Shown here piece after piece: positions 1 to 8,941 of a stretch of DNA of 64,000 nt (positions within the stretch are counted from its first letter, which is position 1; each line of letters starts with the position of its first letter). A program made the position numbers and the translations under genes. The notes below the pieces were generated by a model that did no database searches, was not told where the DNA came from, and was given only the letters and a program-made list of their open reading frames with translations. The stretch is from Tomocerus qinae (taxonomy: Eukaryota; Arthropoda; Collembola; Entomobryomorpha; Tomoceridae), in NCBI GenBank assembly GCA_020055645.1, contig CM034546.1, positions 32,240,001 through 32,304,000 of the forward strand, given 5' to 3'.

Positions 1-385
1 GATAATGAATTCCTTTGAATTCCTTCTTTGTGATCACTCTAAGCTTTGGTCCTAATACTCCTACCATATGGATGCTACTTATAGCAAAGACAAGGTATTT
101 CATTCTCTTTCAAATGATGTGCACCTTGTTGAGATTGAAGTTCCCTTTGATAAGTTATTGACGTTTAAAGTGAGAAGAAATTGTTTAAATTGCACATTTT
201 CAAAAAATATTTTCTCCCTGACTTTGGACATTGATATTGATATTTGGTATGCATCTCCTTATAAAAGTTCACTCACAATGCGTTTGTCTTCAACATGAGC
301 CATATCTTGTTAAAATTGGATCCAGCCGTTCAAAAGTTATTTGAGGTCAAACACTCGCCTGTTATATTAGGACCACCCTGTATAA
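1..385. other. Left flank of the array, interspersed-repeat-like, no gene supported
   Basis: This stretch has no counterpart in any unit of the array. It ends with a CCACCCTGTATA-type motif (374-385), which from memory is common at the ends of arthropod interspersed repeats. An 11-bp motif at 47-57 (TGGTCCTAATA) recurs inverted at 365-375. A 76-codon open frame at 68-298 has no recognisable domain, no splice context and no cysteine pattern, so it is not called a gene. Most likely this is a mobile-element remnant abutting the array, but the family cannot be named. Confidence 0.4.
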
Positions 386-584
386 AGTTTAAGCCCGAAA
401 TATTCCCCTGGCGCTTAGTTCATTGTGTAATTGTCAAATATTATACTATTAATGTTAATAAATAATCAAAAACACAACATCTTTGTTGGCTTGAATTTAC
501 TACGTTCAGGGAAAGAAGTATTTTGGAGTTGGTACTTTTTTTGAAAAAATGTCTTTTAACTGAACCTGTACGCAGCCATTACAT
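386..584 (+). repeat. Diverged gene A 5' flank with the gene A cassette missing
   Basis: This stretch aligns, with many substitutions, to the sequence just upstream of gene A in the regular units (for example 4545-4734). At about 582-585 it passes directly into sequence that in regular units lies just past the gene A polyA signal (6384 onward). The 1,649 bp in between (4735-6383 in unit 1), holding the TATA box, all three exons and the AATAAA, are absent. It is therefore a repeat vestige without its gene. Confidence 0.75.
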
Positions 585-947
585 AAGTTAACTGAGTCAT
601 GTAATAAATATTTATTTGCATACACTATTGCACAAGTTTGTGTAACTTAAAATTTTGAAATGACCAAGTCCATTAATTGTAATCATTTGGTAGTTTAAGC
701 TTAAGATTACGAGATTAATAATTGATCATACATTATTAGATTTTCAAAGAATTTGAATTTATTTAATTGAATGCATAGTTTATAGCTGTTAAGCATTTTA
801 AAATTATAGTTTCGTCTATTATAGCTATTATATATTATTGGTTTATAGCCTATTTGAATCTACTTTGTATCTACAATTGTCCACCAAACCAGATTTCACA
901 CAGATCCCTTTATTTTTACTCAGATTATGAGCTTCCATGACGACTTG

Positions 948-1038
948 TCACTCGTTTTCTATATTTTGGGGGCGATCCTTCGTAACCTTTTTTTTGCATT
1001 TGCAGTAAGAATTGTCCTTACAAATCTCCGAACTTTCT
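948..1038 (-). pseudogene. Diverged copy of EGF/TIL-like exon C
   Basis: Reading the minus strand, a TTTGCAG acceptor is followed by a frame homologous to exon C of the regular units. The first half keeps the ICxDNSYCKC stretch. The A-run after it is two bases longer than in the array, and eight bases are lost further on, so the interior is frameshifted while the end returns to frame. The Gly-Tyr-x-Gly turn and the last cysteine are lost. It is 91 bp rather than 97. It is called a degenerate copy because the conserved fold-defining residues are gone, although the frame is technically open. Confidence 0.55.
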
Positions 1039-1109
1039 CTGCAAACTGGAAATCAAAAACTAGTTTTAGTCATTATTGAAAATTATAAAATATATAAGTA
1101 ATTGAATAA

Positions 1110-1142
1110 GGGTGTGCTAAAAAACACATTTCAATAACAAAC
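1110..1142 (+). repeat. Left terminal inverted repeat of the transposon
   Basis: Starts GGGTGTGCTAAAAAACAC directly after the target duplication and is matched by the reverse complement of 2459-2492. Confidence 0.8.
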
Positions 1143-1353
1143 AAATATAGAATTTATTAATTTAGTAAGCAACTAATATCTTGATTACTAAGCACCCGAA
1201 GGTCACTAATGAGAATAGCATTAATGTGTTTAATGTCTTTGTAATGTGTGCAACAGTGTCTGTACAACCCGACAGTGCTCGCAATACTAATTGTTTAATA
1301 CTTTACCAAATAATTAATGGCACACAAATCACGAACTAAATAGGAAGAAACAG

Positions 1354-1690
1354 TTAAACAGGGTACATTTTTTGGTGTTCTAAGAATGCAATATCAAAGT
1401 TTGGATCTGAAAAATCATTAATGATATCGGCAACGTAATTGCGTGGATGTTCTTCCTGAGTTTCAATAGATTCATAAAATGTCTCTTCAGGGTATATAGC
1501 GATGAAATGTACTTAAAAGATGTTGTACGTTTTCATATTTTGGAAGCGATAGAGAAAGGTGCCCATTGTACGCTCTTCTCGCTGCATGGATACGTAGTTT
1601 TAAGTCATTGTAATCAAATCCTATTTTCAAAAAGTTTCAAACCATGTGCCATTCTCAATTTCGGTGTTAATTATTGTAACCCTTAACTGG
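1354..1690 (-). pseudogene. Degenerate coding remnant inside the transposon, possibly transposase
   Basis: On the minus strand two protein-like stretches follow each other with stops and a frame change between them. The upstream piece (1626 down to 1490) includes the residues NDLKLRIHAARRAYNG and ends at a TGA at 1487-1489. The second piece (about 1479 down to 1354) includes ETQEEHPRNYVADIINDF and ends in TAA. The amino-acid composition looks like real protein, and the position inside a TIR element suggests a decayed transposase. I do not recognise the family, and the coding call is tentative. The plus-strand frame 1447-1686 is its antisense shadow. Confidence 0.35.
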
Positions 1691-2458
1691 CTGTCTATTT
1701 GAAGCCTCCGTATACTATAGGGATCCACTAAACAGAACTCTTATCGTGAGTGAGAGCTACAGAAAGCGCGCAATATACATGTTACAGAATACACGTTGGA
1801 GCGAGCCTACTCTTCCCCAGCTTAAACGTGAAAAATGATATCTTCCCTGTTTTACATGATAAAAATCTGAAATTTTTATTAAAAATACTGGCTTATTATT
1901 GCGAATATTATAGGGATTAAAAAATCTTCAAAATGTTCATCTGTTAATCGGAATTAATTTTTTTGGCATAAAATTTGTGTTAAAATAAGTTTCCTACGCC
2001 CCGGCATGGTTTGGTCATTTAGTTACGCGCCACGCTTGCGCAAAGAAATGGAATCTCTTTATTTATGTGTAAAGGAGATCAAAGGATATCATCAATTTTT
2101 GAGATATTTTTATTTGAAATTCTTCATTTTCTTTGCCACTTGCTAAACTTGAAGTTAGTCTGGCATGAAAGACATCACAATCTTCACTAACATCTGACCT
2201 TGGATATCCTAACCCTATGTTATTTTGCCATGTTTTATAGGTTGCAATGACTAAAATTCTAAGCTATTTCTATTCTATTTCTACTTATCTTGGCCCCTTT
2301 TTCCTGTAAATTAGGTTGAAAAATTGTTTTAAAACCGTATTTAAATTAAATCAACAACTTCAGGTAAATTTGACCTTTGGCGGGTCATTTTCCAAAGACT
2401 GTCGGCTTTCCTATTGACATGACACTCGAGGCATTTTATTGTCCCCCCTGGAGACCAA

Positions 2459-2492
2459 GTTTGTTGTTGAAATGTGTTTTTTTAGCACGCGC
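2459..2492 (-). repeat. Right terminal inverted repeat of the transposon
   Basis: The inverted copy of 1110-1142 ends ...TTTTTTTAGCACGCGC. Six further bases (2493-2498) lie before the second target duplication and have no partner on the left, so the exact outer terminus is uncertain by a few bases. Confidence 0.75.
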
Positions 2493-2508
2493 AACTTCAA
2501 TTGAATAA

Positions 2509-4734
2509 CACGATTTTAATACCCCTTGTGTAAAGTATATTAAGATTATGTATTTATTCTCCTACACTGTAATTATATTTCTGTGATATTTATTTTTGCA
2601 TGAAGTACATACATACTTGATAAGTAATATGTACACATTCAATGTGTATAATTCTCATATTATGTATGTATCTTAACACTGCGGTAGTCCAACTCTTGCT
2701 CTTTAATAATATAGTTGGTCAAAAGCACACAGCAGTCTAAATAATTTAGAAAAGATTGTCATTACAGACTTTTTGTTTTCATTAATTTATGACAACAAGG
2801 TACAATGGTATTTTATGCTATTTCCTGTTCATATGCATTAAATATCAGCAAATGTGATCACTTTCTTGTTCCCATGACACAGACAACGTTATTGATCGGC
2901 TAAGAATTCCATAATTTGGCAGGCAATATTTTTACATTTTTTACTAATTGAAAAGTTTAGTAAATATGAATCTACATACTTTGGAAAACCTACCCCTATA
3001 TATATTATTACGGTTACAGGCTTTCCTATATTTTTAACATTATTTTCAACTATACCCTAGAAAAATTTTTTATTCCAATTATATTTTGTTTACATCTATT
3101 AAACTAAAACGCCATCAACTGTAAAATTATTTGTAATTAAGGTCGATTAGCCTATTTTTGATGCGACATGGAGCCGAAAATGACTATTTTTGCAGAGACA
3201 TACCAACAATTATATTATGTGTCAATATAATACAAATACCTATAGGTCAATGAGCACTATCAAATAGGTTAGAATCATCAACTAATATCAATCAGTTGCA
3301 ATCAAAAGGTGTAGCTACTCAAACTATACCGAGCCCGTGATCTATGACTGCATGAATTAGAAAGATTCCAAGACAGATACGTTTTTATACATAGGCTAGT
3401 GTGTGGCCGAGTGCGAGTGAATTACATGGATGATAATTTTTATTTCCCAATTCATTTGAAACTCTCAAATCAGCATTCAGCATGATTTCTGTGCCGAAAC
3501 TAACGGTAGATAAATATTTTATTTTTTCCTGCTAATTTTGTTAAAAATGAAACCAAATTGCCATTTGTTGAATTTCACACAACTGGAAAAAAACTTAACT
3601 TGTGAAATTATAGAAACTGAAGTTTGAGTAGTTACATCTTTCCGTTGCAACTCGATCCAGCCAAATGATTTTCAGGATAGTGTAGTGGGAAATGCCTACT
3701 AAAATTCTATGAAAATACTGGCTGCCCGGTTTTGCACAATTTGTTTTAAAAAATGTTCAAAAAGGGGTAAAATGAAAATTTTGACCGCGGCATTTTATTG
3801 CAACCCTAGTCGTGCCATACATCAACGAAAAGCTGACATTTCAAGCTTTCTGGTGGTGCTAATTTCACATTTCTGCGTTCAGTAGTTTCCGAGTTGGTAA
3901 CAAGGTAACTTGACAACTTGAAAACCATCAATAAGGCAGCCGCTCACGTTGTTGAGCCGCATCTAGGCCACAGTGGGGCGTTGAAATTCGTTAAGTCTAT
4001 AGGTTAGAGTTAATCCTTGGTAGGTAAAGTTGTAGTTTTAAAAACAGAAAATACTAACTTGTTTTATTTTCCGTCTTTTCAAGGCTTAATATTATTGCAT
4101 TGGAATGTACGTATGTAGACATTCCATTTTCATAAATAAAGGATAATTTCATCGATTTCGTTTTATAATCGAACCATTAAACACAATAACCAATAAACAC
4201 AAATTTAAAATAATAACTCTTGAGACTGCAGCAATTTGTGGTGAAATAAATTGGCATGCTTAGAACGCAGACAATTAACAATCAAATTCGTAAAGGCGAC
4301 AAATGTGGTAAAATGAAAAATGTCGTCCTTGAAACATGTTTTTAAAGTCAAAGCCAGTATTTACTTCAAGTCGATGTTAAAATATACCCTTGGAAGCTGA
4401 AAAAATTGTCAGCCTTTTAGACTAAGATGCCATATGCATACATTTAATTAACGTAATTAGAGACATACTATTGGTTTCAAAATGTGTCAGCAAGTAGCCC
4501 AAAGATTATTTTTTGGTAAATTGGCAAAACGTTTGCATAAAATATTGGCCGGAAATTCTCCCCTGATGTTTAGTTCATTATGTAATTGGTGAATGCATTA
4601 TAATATTAATAAGTAATCAAAAACACAACAGCTTTGTATGGCCGTGAATTTACTATATTCAGGGAATGGGGGATTTTGGAGTCGGTATTTCTTTGTCAAA
4701 ATGTCTTTTAACTGACCCTGTACGCAGTCATTAC
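2509..4734. other. Spacer of unit 1, no gene seen
   Basis: This is AT-rich spacer shared with every other unit. It holds one copy of the right foldback arm (about 3625-3973), which here has no left-arm partner, then the 5' flank of gene A. No open frame with signal peptide, domain or splice context was found on either strand. Up to about 2800 the sequence is diverged from the array; after that it is nearly identical. Confidence 0.6.
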
Positions 4735-4791
4735 TATCGTTGTTTTCGTTTACCAAAGCCATTGTTTTGAAATTATTTGCTTAATAGTCCT

Positions 4792-4799
4792 TATAAAAG
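4792..4799 (+). promoter_or_regulatory. TATA box of gene A (first of eleven copies)
   Basis: TATAAAAG lies about 128 bp before the ATG, giving a predicted 5' UTR of about 100 nt. The same box lies before each copy at 10825, 16133, 22165, 27401, 32712, 38804, 44116, 49832, 55871 and 61590 (first base). It is perfectly conserved in all eleven, including the frame-broken ones. Confidence 0.65.
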
Positions 4800-4919
4800 C
4801 AACTAGCCAAAGAAATTACAGGGCACAAACTAAACTCATATTGACGGATTGCTATTGAAAATAATAACCTTGCGAACAAAGAAAACTTTTTGATCACAAC
4901 TAACTGATTAAATTCCAAA

Positions 4920-6241
4920 ATGAAGTTTTCGGTATTACAATATATCAAATTTGTGGTCATTTGTGGCAGTTTGAGGCAAATAAATGGAGTTGAAAATAGG
5001 GTCTTGTGCCGACAGTAAGTATATAATATCAAGTTGGAAATGATATATTTTATAATAAAACTGTCCTCATTGTTTACTAATATTACGTCAATAAATACTA
5101 CTTTTTATAGAATGTCTTTTTGAGGCTGAGATAAAAAATAAAGATAAAGTGTGACAAAATGTCTTCTGACTCGTTGATGTTTTATTACGACCCTAAAACC
5201 GACTCTTGCCTCTCGTCCAAATGTTTGTACGACTTTGACCTGTATTTCAAAACGGATAAAGAATGTACCGCCAAATGTAGCAGCTGTGGCCGACTTTGGA
5301 AAAAATACAAGCCTGAAGGTATGAATAATTATATGGTGGCACCTTTACGCCCATGTAGAGTGACAGGTATTCCTTAGCTTCTAACACTTAAATCAAATAA
5401 ATCATTACGAAGCAGAAATGTTTTAATAGCAAAATAAGTTTACCAAGGCATGACTACCTGATCTGTGAAATCTGACGAACATTTAAAAAGGCTTAGAAAT
5501 GTAACATAATCTTTAAGTAAGCTTTGTCAATCGAACAATATTTTGTTATTTTATGTTCAATCGAACGAGTTGGGACAATTTTCGTTATCTGCCGACTTTC
5601 ACAGCTTTTCGCTTACTTGCCCGTGTCAGGCGATGATTACAACTTGTTTCTGACAGCCAGCAGACCAGTTTTCTGACATTTGTACACCAGCCATAAGTCA
5701 AAAGCCATGATATTTTAACTCTCTACCAAAAGAGCTAACCAAGGATATTGGACTATCCGTGATTAGGGGGTTTATTTTTAATTTATTGAAATCATTTTTC
5801 TAATAAATAATGAAATTTTACTACTGTGTCTTAAGGCTACCCCTAACTTATAAGGTCAATAGCAAATAAATGCTTTCTTTCTCTTCCGTTTTCTTATGTT
5901 TTTCTTAGATAGATACTGCAAATACTTTTCATATATAAATACATACACGTACACGCAGTAATTGAAATAAAAAATATTTTAATAAAAACAGTTAATAAAA
6001 TATATATTATTAATTTTTGACAGACAACTGCTTAAAACGTGTTCAAATCCAAGCATTCCGCTCAGAGTCATCTCCTCCAGCAACTAATCCTACAAATATT
6101 TGGACGTTTGATAGAGACATTGAAAAATGCGTCGAGAATAATATTTACCATAGTATGTTAAAGAAAGATTGGTACGTCGAAGAAGGATTCGTAGCAGAGT
6201 TGACTAAAGATGGGTGTGAAAAGAAATGCCCACCCATATAA
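4920..6241 (+). pseudogene. Gene A1: Kunitz-like secreted protein, frame broken by two 1-bp insertions
   Basis: Exons: 4920-5014, 5111-5366, 6024-6241. Splice sites, TATA box (4792-4799) and AATAAA (6373-6378) match the intact copies. Exon 1 has an extra A in the GAAAT run (about 4992-4995) and exon 2 has an extra A in ATAAG (about 5144-5147). Each shifts the frame, and the spliced reading meets a TGA within a few codons of exon 2. Exon 3 is intact and carries Glu at position 150 of the protein where all other copies have Gly. Both insertions are in A-runs, so consensus error is possible; as written the copy is not translatable. Confidence 0.75.
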
Positions 6242-6372
6242 CCCATTGAATTGGCTGATCTACAACCTCTAATACTGCTTGCGTCAATGATGTTTTGCTT
6301 ATTTTAATTTAAAGTATGTTTCAATTTCACATTTGTACACCTGTTATGACAAATGTATAGTTTTGTGGAACA

Positions 6373-6378
6373 AATAAA
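6373..6378 (+). terminator. Gene A polyadenylation signal AATAAA (first of eleven)
   Basis: It starts 132 nt after the stop codon. Equivalent hexamers start at 12405, 17713, 23745, 28981, 34291, 40382, 45696, 51411, 57451 and 63169. The homology break in the left-edge unit lies just beyond this signal, so the cassette missing there covers the full predicted transcript. Confidence 0.65.
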
Positions 6379-6756
6379 AACACAAGTTAACTGAGTCATG
6401 TACAAATATTTATTTGCATTCTTTATTTCACAAGTTTGTGTAACTACAAATTTTGAAATGACCAAGTCCATTAATCGTAAACATTTAGAGGTTTAAGCTT
6501 AAGATTACGAGATTAATAATTGATTGACCCGCAAGACCCCATCATTTTATTTTCAAAGAATTTAAATTTATTTATTTGAATGCATAGTTTAGAGCTTTTA
6601 AGAATTTTAAAATATAGTTTTGCCTATTATAGCTATTATCTATAATTGGTATATAGCCTATATGAATCTACTTTCTATCTACCACTGTCCACCAAACCAT
6701 ATTTCACACAGATTCCTTTACTTTTTACTCAGATTATGAGCTTCCATGACGACTTG

Positions 6757-6853
6757 TCACTCGTGTTCTACAAGTCTACAATTTGGGGGCGATCCTTTGT
6801 AACCCTTTTTGCATTTGCAGTAAGAATTGTCCTCACAAATCTCCGAACTTATT
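6757..6853 (-). CDS. Exon C1: EGF/TIL-like terminal exon, 5' exons unknown
   Basis: On the minus strand a TTTCTAGTTTGCAG acceptor leads into 97 bp open in one frame only (entered in phase 2) and closed by TGA. It encodes about 31 residues with the pattern C-x5-C-x-C-x2-GY-x-G-x3-C (core SYCKCKKGYKGSPPNC). That is the second half (Cys3-Cys6) of an EGF-like domain, or the end of a TIL domain, so the earlier cysteines should lie in an upstream exon. Gene B exon 1 cannot supply it, since it ends in phase 1 and phase 1 entry here gives an immediate stop. No matching signal-peptide exon was found. It is either the last exon of a third gene or the remnant of one. Confidence 0.5.
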
Positions 6854-6987
6854 CTGCAAACTAGAAATCAAAAACTAGTTTAGTCATTAATGAAATCAGC
6901 AGATCCGGACTAGTAAAGACATGGGAATCATTCGAGTCGATTCTATAAATTGTAACGGAGTAAAGAAATGTGATAAGAAATGTAGGA

Positions 6988-7264
6988 TTATTTACATTTT
7001 GTACCACACAAACATTTGCCGTTGAAGCAAATGACAGGATTTTGTTCCCGGCTTTTTAAGTGGTTTAACGATGTCAGTGCCTGAAACTCATTGTCAGTTC
7101 CCAATCCTATAAAATATAATTTTTGAAATTAAAGATTGGATGAATTTTAAAAGCTAAAAAGTCGTTAAGATATTCAGACAAAAATATAGGTTACCTGTAC
7201 TTTCCGTTTCCAAAATTGGAAAAGCTAAAATGATGAGTGCACAAGTAGAGACTAAAAACTTCAT
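6988..7264 (-). CDS. Gene B1: secreted four-cysteine peptide, 62 aa
   Basis: Two exons on the minus strand: 7264-7195 (70 bp) and 7106-6988 (119 bp), joined across an 88-bp intron with GTAACC donor and TTATAG acceptor, phase 1. Residues 1 to about 21 form a signal peptide (MKFLVSTCALIILAF core). After a linker of about 28 residues the C-terminus carries Cys50, 55, 57 and 61 (CFNGKCLCGTKC), spacing C-x4-C-x-C-x3-C, followed by Lys. The lone-cysteine-free linker and basic stretch KSRE could mark a propeptide, which is inference. I do not recognise the family; the tail loosely resembles short-chain channel-blocking or antimicrobial peptides but has only two possible disulfides. It is convergent with A1. 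B1 shares a silent variant (about 7218) with B3 only. Confidence 0.7.
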
Positions 7265-7381
7265 TTTTTCCCAATTTTTTTGTGCTCCGCTAACTGAATG
7301 GTTTCAACTGAAAGTTAATCCAAATTAAAAGGATTTGAACGATGTGGTATAAATAATGATGATTTTTGTCGAGAAGAATGA

Positions 7382-7389
7382 CTTATATA
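7382..7389 (-). promoter_or_regulatory. Candidate TATA box of gene B
   Basis: TATATAAG on the minus strand about 118 bp before the B1 start codon. It is repeated in every unit (for example 13412-13419). A GAC insertion sits directly beside it in the units of B4 and B6. A second weaker TATA-like site (TTATAC) lies closer to the gene, so the choice is uncertain. Confidence 0.4.
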
Positions 7390-8941
7390 CTGACAAAGTT
7401 TGCAAAAGAAACGTAAATAAAATAATCACATTCACTTATTATCACAAAATGATGGTTAAAATCGTTATGCGTACATAAAATTTGTAAAACATATGTTTCA
7501 TCCAGGAATTTAATTTTGCAATCTTCTTTGGTAATGACATTTAGCTGTACGGCAACTCAATGTTTTACTACTTGAAGCGATTGGAAAATGTTGCTAAAGT
7601 TTATTGGCACGTGTCCACCTGCCCATAATATGGATCTCCATACTTACTTGAAACATATTTTTCGGGTTGCCAATGTATTCTGAAAAGAGTTTTATGACAT
7701 TTTTGTCATATTACTATATTGCAGGCTACATATTGTATAACATATATAAGTAATTGAATAACATGATTTTAGTGCCCCTTGTGTAAAGTATATTGTGTAG
7801 ATTATGTATTTATTCTCCTATTTCTGTGATATTCTTGCATGAAATACATACATACTTGATAAGCAATATGCACACATTCAATGTGTATAATTCTCATATT
7901 ATATATGTATCTTACCACTGCCGTGGTCCAACCCTTGCATTTTAATAATACAGTTGTCAAAAGCACACAGCAGTCTAAATAATTTTAAAAAAATTGGTAT
8001 TACAGACTTTTTGTTTTCATTAATTTATGACAACAAGTTACAACGGTATTTTATGCTATTTCCTGTTCATATGCATTAAATATCAGCAAATGTGATCACT
8101 TTCTTGTTCCCATGACACTGATAACGTTATTGATCGGCTAAGCATTCCATAATTTGGCAGGCAATATTTTTACATTTTTTACTAATTGAAAAGTTTGGTA
8201 AATATGAATATACGTACTTTGGAAAACCTACCCTTATATTACTACGCTTACAGGCTTTCCTATATTTTTAACATAATTTCAACAATACTCTAGAAAATTG
8301 TTTTTTATTCCAATTATATTTTGTTTACATCTATTAAATTAAAACGTCATCAACTCCAAAAAATTTTTATACTTAAGTCGCTTAGCCAATTTTTGATGCG
8401 ATATGGAGTCGAAAATGACTATTTTTGCAGAGACATACCAACAAGTGTATTATGTGTCCTTAATTTTAAAGGTGCATAAAAAGGTTTAGTAGTCACTGCA
8501 GCCTATTTAATAGTAAGACATTGTGCTTTAACATTTTAAAGAGTGAAAACAGAATTTAAATGTCGGACGAATTTTCTATGTTGGCCATTGTGTTGGAATA
8601 CGTTGTCAACTTATTTATTTTTGTATTTGAAGTATTTAGAGCAGTTTATCTTCTCTGTATGTGAATACTATTTCTGTCTGTCCGACCGGATATCCTTGTG
8701 TAACTTTTAAACGGTTTGTGTTGGGTACTTCAAATGTTCGAGGAACAATATAGAAGTAAATCAAGGATAATGAGTGTTAGTTAATGGGCAACATCTGTCA
8801 ATATATCTGACCGAGGGAGTGATCCAAATTTTAGCTAAAAAATGACTGTAACTTTGTCTATTTACATCGTATCAACTCGCGAAATACCTATAGGTCAATG
8901 AGCACTATACCAAAATGGTTAGAATCTTTAACTGATAAAGG

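Larger units (their letters stand above)
1100..2508. mobile_element. DNA transposon (TIR type) with 10-bp target-site duplication
   Basis: The sequence AATTGAATAA occurs at 1100-1109 and 2499-2508, flanking the insert, and once only at the empty site in other units (7752-7761). The ends are inverted: 1110-1142 and the reverse complement of 2459-2492 share a core of about 30 bp (GTGCTAAAAAA...ACACATTTCAA...AACAAAC) with a few mismatches. The body is about 1.39 kb. A target duplication of 8-10 bp points to a hAT-, P-, MULE- or Merlin-like family rather than Tc1/mariner (TA) or piggyBac (TTAA); the family is not identified. No intact transposase is present, so it is probably non-autonomous. Confidence 0.85.
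591..6241 (+). repeat. Unit 1: degenerate left-edge unit, short (S) spacer, ending with gene A1
   Basis: From 591 to about 2800 this unit is clearly diverged from the others. It keeps the exon C relic, lacks the gene B cassette (about 6896-7730 of unit 2 is missing at about 1082) and contains the transposon at 1100-2508. From about 2800 on it becomes nearly identical to the array. The gene-free spacer 2509-4791 is of the S form: neither the left foldback arm nor the preceding ~415-bp segment is present (join at about 3217-3300). It also has a 74-bp deletion at about 3992, flanked by TAA, shared only with unit 5. Confidence 0.85.

Noticed and set aside
4781..5032. 83-codon minus-strand frame
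   Set aside because: Antisense to gene A1 promoter and exon 1; opened by the A1 insertion and absent from other copies.
6646..6864. 72-codon plus-strand frame
   Set aside because: Antisense shadow of exon C1; present in open form only in this unit because of an extra T, and without signal peptide or domain.
6757..7264. Exon C as an alternative last exon of gene B
   Set aside because: Splice phases do not match: gene B exon 1 ends in phase 1, and exon C in that phase begins with a stop codon.
7700..7960. Short ATG exon followed by GTAAGA on the minus strand near 7910-7935 as a possible first exon for exon C
   Set aside because: The donor exists only in units 2 and 4; in others the GT is TT, so it is not conserved.
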